From CAVVYA01 sp963752345 (GTDB lineage: Bacteria; Pseudomonadota; Alphaproteobacteria; SMXQ01): DNA of 64,000 bases. Each line of letters opens with the position of its first letter. Positions within the stretch are counted from its first letter, which is position 1. The position numbers and the translations under genes were made by a program. The DNA is taken from assembly GCA_963752345.1 (NCBI GenBank), contig CAVVYA010000004.1, positions 30,018 to 94,017 of the forward strand. Reading direction: 5' to 3'. Of the stretch, positions 28,607-37,611 are shown in pieces. The notes below the pieces were generated by a model, which did no database searches, was not told where the DNA came from, and worked only from the letters and a program-made list of their open reading frames with translations.

Positions 28607-29328
28607 AATTCCCGCAGCAGCCGGCCGAAACCGACGATCCTGTCGGCGATGGCCGCGCGCCTGAGGCACGCCCATGTGATGGCCTGATGCGAGGTCATGA
28701 CATTGACGCCGAGTTCGCGTTCGACCGTATCGATGGCGCCGGCGGTCGCCCAGTGGGCGGAGGCGAAGTGGATGGTGTCGGCCTCGGGGTGCTCCTGCTT
28801 GATGCGTCGGGCCAGGGCAAGCGCGGTATCGTCGGATATGCCGCCGAGCGCGCTGAAGCCGCCGCCGATGCCGATGACCCCGGCCGGCTCGAAGCCGAAT
28901 TCGCGAATCGCCGCTTCGTGCCGCGCATTGTGCTCGGCCTCGTAGGGATGAACCGTCGCCACTTTGCGCGCGCCCAGCAGTTGAAGCGCCCTGATCTGCG
29001 ACTGGCTGCTGGTCAGCACCGGCACGCCGATCTCCTGTTCCATCTGGCGCGTCAACTCGCCGAGATTGGCCAGGCCGCGTGACAGGTTGATCGGATTGCC
29101 GCCCAGCATGACCAGGCTGGCGCCCGCCTGGGCCATGGCCTGCGCGGCGGCGAGGCTGGTCTGATAGCTCTTTTCGACCTCCGCCGCGCTCCGCGTGGTG
29201 ATCGCCAGCGTGGTGATCATCAATGTCACGCCGGCGGGCACGATCTTGTAGAACTCGTAGGGGAATACCTCGGTGACGAGCGGCGGCGAGGTGTAGCCGA
29301 TTCGCGCGCGATGGCCATAGATGGGCAT
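28603..29328 (-). CDS. Asp/Glu racemase superfamily protein (maleate isomerase/arylmalonate decarboxylase-like) lacking both catalytic cysteines
   Basis: This 241-residue protein matches the maleate cis-trans isomerase / arylmalonate decarboxylase branch of the Asp/Glu racemase superfamily, with RIGYTSPPLVTEVFPYEF near the start and ELGVNVMTSHQAITWACLR near the end. In that branch the catalytic cysteines fall in the segments seen here as MLGGNPINLSRG and FASAHWATAGAID; both positions lack Cys (compare SCTNLRT in related enzymes). The protein therefore either uses another chemistry or binds a ligand only. It may form a minus-strand group with the LOG and aldolase genes, next to the divergent Bug binding protein, which suggests handling of a small carboxylic acid (inference). 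Confidence 0.75.
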   Translation of the reverse strand: MPIYGHRARIGYTSPPLVTEVFPYEFYKIVPAGVTLMITTLAITTRSAAEVEKSYQTSLAAAQAMAQAGASLVMLGGNPINLSRGLANLGELTRQMEQEIGVPVLTSSQSQIRALQLLGARKVATVHPYEAEHNARHEAAIREFGFEPAGVIGIGGGFSALGGISDDTALALARRIKQEHPEADTIHFASAHWATAGAIDTVERELGVNVMTSHQAITWACLRRAAIADRIVGFGRLLREF

Positions 29329-29355
29329 GTGTCGTTCTTCCCCGCAGCGGCGTGT

Positions 29356-30237
29356 TCAGATCGCGCCGGACCCCATGGTGCCTTCTTCGTCATGCATGTA
29401 GCGCGCCGTCAGCTCGCGCGTCATGTGGGCGAAGGCGTCATCCACCGAATCGGTGCGGAACACGAGATCGAGATCCTGGCGGCTGATGGTGCCGTATTTG
29501 AGCAGCGCGTTGAGGTCGACCACGTCGCGCCAGTATTCGCTGCCGTAGAGGATGATCGGCATGGCCTTCTTGATCTTGAGCGTCTGCACCAGGGTAAGGA
29601 TCTCCATCAGCTCGTCCAAGGTGCCGAAGCCGCCCGGCATGCAGACCATCGCCTTGGCGAGGTAGGCGAACCAGAACTTACGCATGAAGAAGTAGTGAAA
29701 GTCGAAGTTCATGTCGGGCGTGATATAGGGATTGGGCTTCTGCTCGAATGGAATCTCGATATTGAGGCCGATGCTCTTGCCGCCGGCCTCGAACGCGCCG
29801 CGGTTGGCCGCCTCCATGATGCCGGGCCCGCCACCCGAGCAGACCACGAAGCGGCGGCCCTTCTCGGGCAAGCCCTCTGACCACAGAGTCAGCCGGCGCG
29901 CGAGTTCGCGCGTGTCTTCGTAATAGCGCGACATGAACAGCCGGCGCTCGGCGCGCTCGATCGCATCTCGATCCACGTCCTTTGCCGTGGTCACCGCCGC
30001 CAGCTCGGCCTCGGCTTCCTCGCGCGAGATGATGCGGGCCGAGCCGAAGAACACGATAGTGTCCTTGACCTGCAGCTGCTGGAAGCGTTGCGCCGGTTCC
30101 ATGTATTCGGCGAGGACGCGCAGCACGCGCGCATCCGGATTGTTGAGGAAAACCGGGTTGAGATAGGCTGGACCGCTGCCGAAGCGGCTGCCGGGCTTGT
30201 CTTCGGAATCATCAGCCATGGGGTGAACGCAAGACAT
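29356..30237 (-). CDS. LOG-family protein (putative nucleotide 5'-monophosphate phosphoribohydrolase)
   Basis: This 293-residue protein has the LOG signature CMPGGFGTLDELMEILT and the upstream VVCSGGGPGIMEAANRGAFE. LOG enzymes cleave nucleoside 5'-monophosphates, in plants and some bacteria to release cytokinin bases; many bacterial members are mis-labelled lysine decarboxylases. The N-terminal extension of about 80 residues (YLNPVFLNNPDARVLRVLAE) is seen in the longer proteobacterial type. The start may instead be MADDSED at 30219; neither start has a strong ribosome-binding site. It lies between the racemase-like gene and the class II aldolase on the same strand, with gaps of 27 and 44 bases. 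Confidence 0.88.
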   Translation of the reverse strand: MSCVHPMADDSEDKPGSRFGSGPAYLNPVFLNNPDARVLRVLAEYMEPAQRFQQLQVKDTIVFFGSARIISREEAEAELAAVTTAKDVDRDAIERAERRLFMSRYYEDTRELARRLTLWSEGLPEKGRRFVVCSGGGPGIMEAANRGAFEAGGKSIGLNIEIPFEQKPNPYITPDMNFDFHYFFMRKFWFAYLAKAMVCMPGGFGTLDELMEILTLVQTLKIKKAMPIILYGSEYWRDVVDLNALLKYGTISRQDLDLVFRTDSVDDAFAHMTRELTARYMHDEEGTMGSGAI

Positions 30238-30281
30238 AAACGCGACGCAGGATCATCGGGGATTCACCGTTTGCCGATCTC

Positions 30282-31064
30282 TCATTGTCTGTAGCTCGGG
30301 TCGATGCCATCGAGCATGGTGAGCAGCGAAGCCCAGCCGTCCGGTCGTTCCCTGCTCGGCACCGCGTCGCGTTCGAATTGGCCCGCGGTGAATTCGACAA
30401 GAGAGTCGGGAAGCAGATTGAGGATCTGCCCGGCAGACAGCGCCGCCAACTGAACCTTGCAGCTTTTTTCCAGGGCGTAGATCGCCTTGAAGGCGGCGAC
30501 CATGGTCTTGCCGCAGACCAGCAGCCCATGGTTGCGCAGGATCATCGCGTTCTTATCGCCGAGGTCGCGCACCAGGCGCTGGCGTTCGTCGAGGTCCTGC
30601 GCCTTACCTTCGAAATCATGATAGGCGAGGCGGTTGTGAAAGCGCGTCGCCTTCTGCACCAACGGCAGCAATCCGTCGCGCAGGCACGACACCGCCATGC
30701 CCGCGACTGTGTGAGTATGCACGATGCACGCGACGTCGGGCCGCGCGGCGTGGATCGCCGAATGGATGACGAATCCCGCGGGGTTGATGACATGCTCGGT
30801 ATCCTGGACGATGTTGCCGTCGAGATCGACCTTGACCAGGTTCGACGCGGTGACCTGGCTGAACAGGATGCCGTAGGGATTGACCAGGAAATGCTCATGG
30901 CTGCCAGGAACCCGGGCGGAGATATGGGTGGCGAACATGTCGTCCATGCCGTAGCGATCGACCAGCCGGTAGCAGGCCGCGAGATCGACACGCGTGCGCC
31001 ATTCGGCGCCGCCGACTTCGGCGCCGGGCTGCCGTTTCCGCTGGAAAACAGGGCGGGCGCACAT
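30282..31064 (-). CDS. Class II aldolase/adducin-family protein
   Basis: This 260-residue protein has the zinc-site histidines of class II aldolases in DVACIVHTHTVAGMAVS and the conserved AMILRNHGLLVCG, plus the N-terminal LVDRYGMDDMFATHISARVP. Members cleave phosphorylated or free sugar-type aldols or act as decarboxylases; the substrate here cannot be read from sequence. It is the first gene of a possible three-gene minus-strand group with the LOG and racemase-like genes, and it diverges from a Bug-type binding protein across about 225 bases that should carry both promoters. Confidence 0.88.
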   Translation of the reverse strand: MCARPVFQRKRQPGAEVGGAEWRTRVDLAACYRLVDRYGMDDMFATHISARVPGSHEHFLVNPYGILFSQVTASNLVKVDLDGNIVQDTEHVINPAGFVIHSAIHAARPDVACIVHTHTVAGMAVSCLRDGLLPLVQKATRFHNRLAYHDFEGKAQDLDERQRLVRDLGDKNAMILRNHGLLVCGKTMVAAFKAIYALEKSCKVQLAALSAGQILNLLPDSLVEFTAGQFERDAVPSRERPDGWASLLTMLDGIDPSYRQ

Positions 31065-31290
31065 GGAACTTCCTGCCTTATCCGCCGCTTAAGGCCGCGG
31101 CTTCGGAGAGTACGCGGGCTAGTCTAGGTCCGGCGCCGACTTGCGTCAAAGCCGAAGGACGCCAAACGACACCACACGCCACTGCGTCCGCCGCGAACCG
31201 CCGCCGATCTGGGTCGCTCGATTGACGCTTGCCCGGCGGGGCTGTACCGTGGAGGCACAAAAAGAATGAATACCGGGCAGGGAGGAAGCA

Positions 31291-32415
31291 ATGCGGCAAT
31301 CACCGTGGCGTATTCCGGCGTGGCATTCTTCAGCGTTGCGTTCCCGTTTTTTCGCGTCTCTGGCCATTGCTGCCGCGGCATTTGGCGCGGCATCGATCAT
31401 GGCCCATCACGCGGCACGGGCAGCCGATCCCGAACCGAATCCGCTCGATCCGAAGACCGTCGCCATGATCATCGGCTATGCGGCCGGCGGCGGCGTCGAT
31501 GCGACGGGACGGCTTATCGCGCAGTTCATGACGAAATACCTGCCGGGCAATCCGGCGATCGTGGTGCGCAATATGCCGGGCGCCGACGGCCTGGTGGCGC
31601 TCAATTTCTTCGTGCGCCAGGTCAAGCCCGACGGGCTGACGCTCACCGCCGGCTCGAGCACCCAGCTCGATCCGATGAACTACCGTTCGGCCAACGCGCA
31701 ATACGATCCGACCAAGTTCAATTTCATCGGCGGCCTGTCGCGCGGCGGCACCTTCCTGATCGCCAGCAGGGCCGGCGCTCAGCGGCTGACGGATAAATCG
31801 GCCCCGCCGGTACCGGTGGGCGCGGTGGACGGCACACGCTCGGGCGAGCAGATGGTGTCGTGGGGTATGGAATTCCTCGACTGGAACGCCAAGTGGGTCG
31901 TCGGTTATCGCGGCGCCGCGGATACCACCGTGGCGCTCGAGCGCGGCGAAGTCGACATCGTCTCGACCTCCAACTCGTTCCTCATTCAGCGCCTGATGGA
32001 CACCGGCAAGTTCCTGTTGATCTCCCAGTCGGGGGTGGTGGTCGACGGCAAGCTGCGCCGGCGCACCGATTTCGCCGACACGCCCGTGATGTCAGAGCTG
32101 ATCGGCGATCGTATGAAGGATGGCGGGGCACGCGACGCGTTCTTCTATTGGGAGGCGATCTGCGTCATGGACCCTTGGACCGCCCTGCCGCCGGACACGC
32201 CGGCGCCGATCGTGGCGACCTACCGCCAAGCCTTCGCCAAGATGATGGCCGATCCCGAGTTCCTCGAGAAGGGCAAGCGCATCAGCGAGGATATCGGCAT
32301 CATGACCCATGCGGACATCGAAAAACTGGTGCAGACGTCCGCGTCGCGCTTCACGCCCGAGGCGGAGAGCTTCCTGCGCGCCATGCAGGGCAAGCAAGGG
32401 CTGCGCGCGAAGTAG
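31291..32415 (+). CDS. Bug-type tripartite tricarboxylate transporter substrate-binding protein
   Basis: This 374-residue periplasmic protein has a signal peptide (LAIAAAAFGAASIMAHHAARA). The Bug/TctC fold is indicated by IIGYAAGGGVDATGRLIAQF, GNPAIVVRNMPGADGLVALNF and the C-terminal MMADPEFLEKGKRISEDIG. Such proteins bind carboxylates or similar small acids for TctAB permeases. No tctA or tctB is present nearby, a common situation for expanded Bug families. It is divergent from the class II aldolase, so ligand uptake and breakdown may be linked. A GGGAGGAAG site precedes ATG 31291. Confidence 0.9.
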   Translation: MRQSPWRIPAWHSSALRSRFFASLAIAAAAFGAASIMAHHAARAADPEPNPLDPKTVAMIIGYAAGGGVDATGRLIAQFMTKYLPGNPAIVVRNMPGADGLVALNFFVRQVKPDGLTLTAGSSTQLDPMNYRSANAQYDPTKFNFIGGLSRGGTFLIASRAGAQRLTDKSAPPVPVGAVDGTRSGEQMVSWGMEFLDWNAKWVVGYRGAADTTVALERGEVDIVSTSNSFLIQRLMDTGKFLLISQSGVVVDGKLRRRTDFADTPVMSELIGDRMKDGGARDAFFYWEAICVMDPWTALPPDTPAPIVATYRQAFAKMMADPEFLEKGKRISEDIGIMTHADIEKLVQTSASRFTPEAESFLRAMQGKQGLRAK

Positions 32416-32575
32416 TGGATTGAAGAAAGTCCCCAGATACGGGTTTTCCTCCGCAGCGAAGACCAGGAAGCGCGCCGCAGGCGCCTCTGCCGTGCGCCCG
32501 CGATGCTGCATTTTGACGCGCTCGGCCGTCGCGAACGGGGTTGCCGCGCGCCTGCGCAACCGCTAAAGCAGGGCC

Positions 32576-33250
32576 ATGACCAGTTCCCCCAAACCTGTGA
32601 AGCCGCCCCCTCCCGCAACGTCTCGCCTGCGCCTGACGGCTCTGGCGGCGCTCGCGCTCGGCATAGTGCTGCTGGCTGCCGGCGCCGTGTTTTGGCTCCG
32701 GCCGCAGGGGCCGACGCCGGTGGCAAACTCGGGCGTCGTCCAGGTCGGCAAAGGCGCCGCTATCGGCGGTCCGTTCGAATTGGTGGACCACAACGGCCGC
32801 GCTGTGACGCAGACGGACTTCGCTGGCAAATTCATGCTGATCTACTTCGGCTTCACCCATTGCCCCGACGTTTGCCCGACCGAGCTGCAGACCATGGCCA
32901 ACGCGCTGGACATGCTCGGTCCCGATAGCGAGCGCGTGGCCCCGGTCTTCATCACGGTCGATCCGGAACGCGACACGCCCGAGCAGCTCAAGGGCTATGT
33001 CGCGGCGTTCCACCCGAGGATGGTCGGCTTGAGCGGTTCTCCGGAGCAGATCGCGGCGGTCGCGAAGGCCTATAAGGTCTATTACAACAAGGCCCAGAGC
33101 CCGTCCGCGAGCGGCGATTATCAAGTCGATCATACGTCCTTCGTCTATCTGATGGGACCCGACGGAAGTCTCCGGAGTTTGTTCCGCAGCGGGATATCCG
33201 ATAGAGCCATGGCAACGGAAATCCGCAACCAGCTGCGCCAGTCGAGCTGA
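32576..33250 (+). CDS. SCO1/SenC-family copper chaperone
   Basis: This 224-residue protein is membrane-anchored by one N-terminal span (LTALAALALGIVLLAAGAVFWL), with a thioredoxin-fold domain in the periplasm. The copper site is HCPDVCPTEL (CxxxC) and the third ligand His lies in QVDHTSFVYLMGPDG. Sco proteins deliver copper to the CuA site of cytochrome c oxidase. It is followed after ten bases by a PCuAC gene and then a zinc-ribbon gene, forming a small copper-delivery operon on the plus strand. The frame is intact. Confidence 0.94.
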   Translation: MTSSPKPVKPPPPATSRLRLTALAALALGIVLLAAGAVFWLRPQGPTPVANSGVVQVGKGAAIGGPFELVDHNGRAVTQTDFAGKFMLIYFGFTHCPDVCPTELQTMANALDMLGPDSERVAPVFITVDPERDTPEQLKGYVAAFHPRMVGLSGSPEQIAAVAKAYKVYYNKAQSPSASGDYQVDHTSFVYLMGPDGSLRSLFRSGISDRAMATEIRNQLRQSS

Positions 33251-33260
33251 GCAGGAGACC

Positions 33261-33776
33261 ATGATGCGTCCAGGAAGCCGCCTTATGCTCGTCGCGGCAG
33301 CGGTGGCCCTCGTCGTAATCGCCGCAGTCCTGCTGTGGCCGCGCAAGGCCGATGTCGCGTTCCGCAAGGGCGATATCGCGGTCTCGGCGCCGTGGGCCCG
33401 GGCTACCCCCGGCCCGTTACGCATCGGCGTCGCTTATATGACCATCGCCAATCGTGGCAGCGCGCCCGATCGCCTTCTGCGAGTCGAGACGCCGGTTGCC
33501 GAGCGTGCCGAGCTGCACACCACCGTGACGCAGAACGGCGTCATGCAGATGCGGACTGTGGAATCGGTCGCGCTGCCGCCCGGTCATACGGTGCAGTTCG
33601 CCCCGGGCGGCATGCACATCATGCTGATCGATCTGAAGGCCCCGCTCGAGGAAGGCGGCCGCTTCGACATGCGGCTGATCTTCGAGCGGACCGGCGGCGT
33701 GGATATTCAGGTGCCGATCGTTGGCGTCGGCGCCTCGGAGTTCGATAGCGGCATGGCCAGAGAGCATAATCACTAA
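33261..33776 (+). CDS. Periplasmic copper chaperone PCu(A)C
   Basis: This 171-residue protein has an N-terminal hydrophobic anchor or signal (LMLVAAAVALVVIAAVLLW). The copper-binding pattern of His and Met is present: ELHTTVTQNGVMQMRTVES followed by FAPGGMHIMLIDL. The family passes copper to Sco or directly to oxidase subunit II, which fits the adjacent Sco gene. An AGGAG site precedes the tandem ATG start. The C-terminal tail ends in His-rich MAREHNH. Confidence 0.93.
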   Translation: MMRPGSRLMLVAAAVALVVIAAVLLWPRKADVAFRKGDIAVSAPWARATPGPLRIGVAYMTIANRGSAPDRLLRVETPVAERAELHTTVTQNGVMQMRTVESVALPPGHTVQFAPGGMHIMLIDLKAPLEEGGRFDMRLIFERTGGVDIQVPIVGVGASEFDSGMAREHNH

Positions 33777-33790
33777 AAGAGGATGGGGCC

Positions 33791-34021
33791 GTGAGCGATA
33801 CCGGAGGTCAGGAGCTCATATTGCGCTGTCCGGCGTGCAAGCAGCCGTTTGCCGTCACGCTGCCGCCTTCGGAGACCAAGAATTTGGCTCTCGTATGCAG
33901 CGCCTGCCATCACCGGCTCACTACCGATGAAATCCTCGATGCCATGGCATCGAGCCTCAACGACCTGCTCGAACAGACGCGCAGCCGGCTGACCGCCAGG
34001 ACGCCGCCCGGCAAATCTTGA
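33791..34021 (+). CDS. Small zinc-ribbon protein
   Basis: This 76-residue protein starts at GTG 33791, 14 bases after the PCuAC stop, with GAGGAT upstream. Two Cys pairs, LRCPACKQPF and LVCSACHHRL, form a probable zinc ribbon; the C-terminal half is helical. I do not recognise a named family. Its place at the end of the Sco-PCuAC group suggests a link to copper delivery or oxidase assembly, or a small regulator, but this is inference. There is no signal peptide, so it should be cytosolic, unlike its two neighbours. Confidence 0.75.
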   Translation: MSDTGGQELILRCPACKQPFAVTLPPSETKNLALVCSACHHRLTTDEILDAMASSLNDLLEQTRSRLTARTPPGKS

Positions 34022-34060
34022 GCGGCGCTGCCGTTTGAAACCACGCCGGATCGAATCATA

Positions 34061-34090
34061 AAAAAACCGGGGACCCGAAGGTCCCCGGCT
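34061..34090 (-). terminator. Rho-independent terminator of the Bax-inhibitor-like gene
   Basis: CCGGGGACC (34067-34075) pairs perfectly with GGTCCCCGG (34080-34088) around loop CGAA. The A-run at 34061-34066 becomes a U-tract on the minus strand, right after the gene ending at 34114. It may also stop plus-strand transcription from the copper genes. Confidence 0.9.
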
Positions 34091-34113
34091 TTCGATGCTC
34101 GATGCGTCCGGCA

Positions 34114-34836
34114 TTATTCGCGGCGGCCGCCGAACAGGTGCATCAACATGACGAACAGGTTGATGAAGTCGAGATAGAGGTTGAGCGCGCCCATGACGGC
34201 TTTCTTGCCATGGGTTTCCGCGTCGTCCGCTTCCCAATACATCTCCTTGATCTTCTGCGTGTCGTAGGCGGTAAGGCCGACGAAGACCAGGACGCCGATC
34301 ACGCTGACGGCGAACTGCAACGCAGAGCTCTGGAGGAAGATATTCACGATCGAGGCGATGATGATGCCGATCAGGCCCATGAACAGGAACGAGCCGATGC
34401 GGGTCAGGTCGCGTTTCGTGGTGTAGCCGTAGAGGCTCATCGCGCCGAACGTGCCGGCGGTGATGAAGAACACCCGCGCGATGCTCTCGCCCGTGTAGAC
34501 CAGGAAGATCGTCGAGAGCGACAGCCCCATGAGCCCGGCGAACACCCAGAAGATCATCTGGGACGTGCTGTAGGACATGGCGTGAATGCGCGCCCCGAAG
34601 TAGAGGGCGAGCCCAATCGGCGCCAGCATGACGATCCACGGCATGACAGGATTGCCGAACAGGGCATTGGTGATTGCGGGGGTGGCTGCGACGAGATAGG
34701 CGACGATGCCGGTCAATGCCACGCCCGAGGCCATGTAGTTGTAGACCTGGAGCATATACTGGCGAAGGCCAACGTCGATTTCAGCCGCCTGGGCCTCGGC
34801 ACGGGTCATAAACCGCTTGTCGGGTCCGGTAACCAT
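34114..34836 (-). CDS. Bax inhibitor-1/YccA-family membrane protein
   Basis: This 240-residue polytopic inner-membrane protein has seven hydrophobic segments and the family's conserved stretches: YNYMASGVALTGIVAYLV, FWVFAGLMGLSLSTIFLVYT, TFGAMSLYGYTTKRDL and YLDFINLFVMLMHLFG at the C terminus. The start MVTGPDKRF is chosen because GAGGGAG lies just upstream; a longer frame begins 18 codons earlier. Bacterial members act as pH-sensitive calcium leak channels or modulate the FtsH protease. The gene stands alone and is followed by a strong terminator. Confidence 0.92.
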   Translation of the reverse strand: MVTGPDKRFMTRAEAQAAEIDVGLRQYMLQVYNYMASGVALTGIVAYLVAATPAITNALFGNPVMPWIVMLAPIGLALYFGARIHAMSYSTSQMIFWVFAGLMGLSLSTIFLVYTGESIARVFFITAGTFGAMSLYGYTTKRDLTRIGSFLFMGLIGIIIASIVNIFLQSSALQFAVSVIGVLVFVGLTAYDTQKIKEMYWEADDAETHGKKAVMGALNLYLDFINLFVMLMHLFGGRRE

Positions 34837-34995
34837 AGTCTCCCTCGTTAAACTGAGTTGACGCGCCGAGGCGCGTGAATAGTCGATCATATGGTGAGAT
34901 TCCGGAACTTTTCAACGGAAAGCCGACCGCCCTCGCAGCCCCTCTGTACTAACCACTATGACCCATGAGGCGCTACAAAAAGGTCGGTAAGCGGC

Positions 34996-37611
34996 TCAAG
35001 GGGCTCGCAAAATTGGCGAAGCCTTCTGGCCGAGCGCACGCCATGTGCCGATGAATCCGAAGGCCATGACCGCCAAGGTGCAGATTATCACCGTGGCAAC
35101 CAGGCTGTACGGCAGGAAAACCCAGGGCGCGTGCATCAGCTCGGTGACGATCAGCCGGCCGGCGACGGTGCCGATCGCGCCGGCGATCAGCGAGGCGGCC
35201 AAGCCGATCAGGGCATATTCCACGGCATAGGCGACCAGGATGTTGCGGCGCGTGGCGCCGAGCACCTTGAGCACCACCGCGTCGTAGATGCGGGCGCGCC
35301 GCCCGGCGGCGATCGCGCCGGCGAGCACCAGGGTGCCGACGATCAGGGCCAGCGCCGCCACCGCATGGGCGGCATTGGACACGTTGCCGATCACCTCGGC
35401 GACCGTATCGATGGCGTCCTTGACCCGGATTGCCGTCACATTGGCGAACTTGGACAGCACCGCCTCGCGCACCGCGGACTCGGTCGCCGGCGTCGCCTCG
35501 ACGGTGGCGATATGGGTCTGCGGCGCGGCCTCCAACGTGCCCGGCGCGAAGACCACCGCGAAATTCATGGTCAGGGTCGTGTAGTCGATTGCGCGCAGGC
35601 TGGCGATAGTCGCGGTGATGTCGCGGCCGAGGATGTTGAAGGTCATCGTATCGCCGACGCCGATACCCATGCCATTGGCGATGTTCGCGTCGACCGAAAT
35701 CAACGGCGGACCTTGATAGTTCGCGTCCCACCACTGCCCCGCGACGATGCGCGTGCCCGGCGGCACCGTGGCGCTGTAGGTCAGGCCGCGGTCGCTGCGC
35801 ACCGCCCAGCGCGCGTTCGGAGCCACGGTTTCCGCGTTGAGCGGTTTGCCGTTGATGCCGGTGATGCGGGCGCGCAGCGAGGGCATGCGGCGCGCCTCGA
35901 TGATGCCCGGCGTGGTGCTTGTGATGCGGTCGAATTCGGCGACCTGATCAGGTTGGATGTCGATGAAATAGTAGGATGGCGCCTGAGCCGGCAGGCGTTC
36001 GCGCACCTGCAGCACCATATTGCCCTCGACCTGCAGCAGGGTGACGAACAGCGTCAGCCCGATGCCGAACGACAGCAGGATGATCGCCGTGGGCGAGCCC
36101 GGGCGGTAGAGATTGGCGAGCGAAAAATTGAGCAGCGGCCAGCGGACGCTGGCGCGCGCCGAATGCCCGCTCGCCCAGCGCGCGCCGCGCTGGACCACGG
36201 TGGCCAACAGGCGGAAGGCGATGAGGGTGCCGATGGCGCCGAGAATGAACCACAGCGCGAAGTGGCGCTCGCTCGCGCTGACATAGGCCAGCGCGGCGAG
36301 CGCCAGGGCGGCTGCAGCCGTGGCGGCGATCAGGGCCGGCCGCGGCCGGGCGCGATCGCGGCTGATCAGATCACGGAACAGGTGGGCGGCCGGAATCTCG
36401 CGCGCCCGAGCCAGTGGCCAGAGGGCAAATGATATGGCCGTCAGCAGGCCGTAGAGCGCGGCGAGGAGAAGTGGCTGGGCATACAGCGCGAAGTGCAGAT
36501 CCACCGGCAGCAGCGGCTCGGCGGCAGTCAGTCCGATGGCCGGCAGTGCGGCGCCGATCACCAGACCGATGACGATGCCGCCGAGCGCCATGGCCAGCAC
36601 CTGCAGCAGATAGATGCGGAAGATCAGCGCGGCGGGCGCGCCCAGGCACTTCAGGGTAGCGATGGTGGCGGTCTTGCCGTCGAGGTAGCTTTTCACCGCG
36701 TTGGCGACGCCGATGCCGCCGACCAGCAGGGCGGTCAAGCCAATCATCGTGAAGAACAACTTCAGCCGGTCGAGCGTTCGCGCGATACCGGGCGCGGCTT
36801 CGTCGACGAAACGGATGCGCCACCCTGCATCGGGGAACGCCTGCTTGGTGGCTTCTTCCCATCCCGACTGATCGATGCCGGGCGAGAAGCGCACGCGATA
36901 GCTGTATCGGATGATGCTGCCCGGCTGTTCGAGGCGGCTGGCCGTCAGGGCCTGCGCGCCGATGAGCACGGTCGGCCCGAGTTTGAACACGTCGCTGGCG
37001 CCGTCCGGCTCGCGGGCCAAAATCGCACGCAACGCGAAGGTCGCCTCGCCGACCTGAAAATGGTCGCCGATCGCCAGGCCGAGGCTGTGCGGCAGATCGG
37101 CTTGGGCCACCGCGCCATAGACGGTTTTGCCGGCCTCCTCGCGCGCCGCCAGCGCTTCGGCGAGGGACACCTCGGGTTCGAGCCGGACGGTGCCGAACAG
37201 CGGATAGGCGCCGTCGACGCTCTTGAGTTCGACCAGTTGGCGCCGCGGCTCGCCACTCTGCTGCGGCAGGCTGGCGGCCATGGCGCGCATGGTGGCGGTC
37301 GCCGATACCGTGCCGCTGCGCCGCAGATAGGCGAATTCGGCATCGTCGGCGCGACGCTGGCTCAGGCGCAACTCGGCATCGCCACCGAGCAGGGCGCGCG
37401 CGTCGTTGCGCAGGGATTGGTCGACCGTGGCGGAGAAGGATCCGATGGCGGCGATGGCGCCGACACCGAGTGCCAGGCACGCCATCATCAGCCGGAAGCC
37501 TTTCAACCCGCCGCGCAACTCGCGCCGCGCCAAGCGGAATGCCATGGCCCAACCGCCCGCGGGATTGTCAGGCCCCGGCGTCGCCGCGGCTTCCAAAGTG
37601 GCGCCGCTCAT
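34996..37611 (-). CDS. YbbP-type ABC exporter permease (FtsX superfamily)
   Basis: This 871-residue permease has an N-terminal span (GFRLMMACLALGVGAIAAIG), a large periplasmic domain, four central spans around 36050-36760 (FFTMIGLTALLVGGIGVANAV), a second periplasmic domain and four C-terminal spans. This two-FtsX-domain layout with eight or more spans is that of YbbP/COG3127. The partner ATPase gene precedes it with an ATGA overlap (37608-37611), and tesA is divergent beyond that, the same arrangement as ybbP-ybbA/tesA in enterobacteria. Its likely job is mechanotransmission or lipid/lipoprotein handling at the outer face of the inner membrane. The frame is clean. Confidence 0.93.
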   Translation of the reverse strand: MSGATLEAAATPGPDNPAGGWAMAFRLARRELRGGLKGFRLMMACLALGVGAIAAIGSFSATVDQSLRNDARALLGGDAELRLSQRRADDAEFAYLRRSGTVSATATMRAMAASLPQQSGEPRRQLVELKSVDGAYPLFGTVRLEPEVSLAEALAAREEAGKTVYGAVAQADLPHSLGLAIGDHFQVGEATFALRAILAREPDGASDVFKLGPTVLIGAQALTASRLEQPGSIIRYSYRVRFSPGIDQSGWEEATKQAFPDAGWRIRFVDEAAPGIARTLDRLKLFFTMIGLTALLVGGIGVANAVKSYLDGKTATIATLKCLGAPAALIFRIYLLQVLAMALGGIVIGLVIGAALPAIGLTAAEPLLPVDLHFALYAQPLLLAALYGLLTAISFALWPLARAREIPAAHLFRDLISRDRARPRPALIAATAAAALALAALAYVSASERHFALWFILGAIGTLIAFRLLATVVQRGARWASGHSARASVRWPLLNFSLANLYRPGSPTAIILLSFGIGLTLFVTLLQVEGNMVLQVRERLPAQAPSYYFIDIQPDQVAEFDRITSTTPGIIEARRMPSLRARITGINGKPLNAETVAPNARWAVRSDRGLTYSATVPPGTRIVAGQWWDANYQGPPLISVDANIANGMGIGVGDTMTFNILGRDITATIASLRAIDYTTLTMNFAVVFAPGTLEAAPQTHIATVEATPATESAVREAVLSKFANVTAIRVKDAIDTVAEVIGNVSNAAHAVAALALIVGTLVLAGAIAAGRRARIYDAVVLKVLGATRRNILVAYAVEYALIGLAASLIAGAIGTVAGRLIVTELMHAPWVFLPYSLVATVIICTLAVMAFGFIGTWRALGQKASPILRAP

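Noticed and set aside
29356..30237. Lysine decarboxylase
   Set aside because: The PGGFGTxxE motif marks the LOG family; no PLP-binding site is present.
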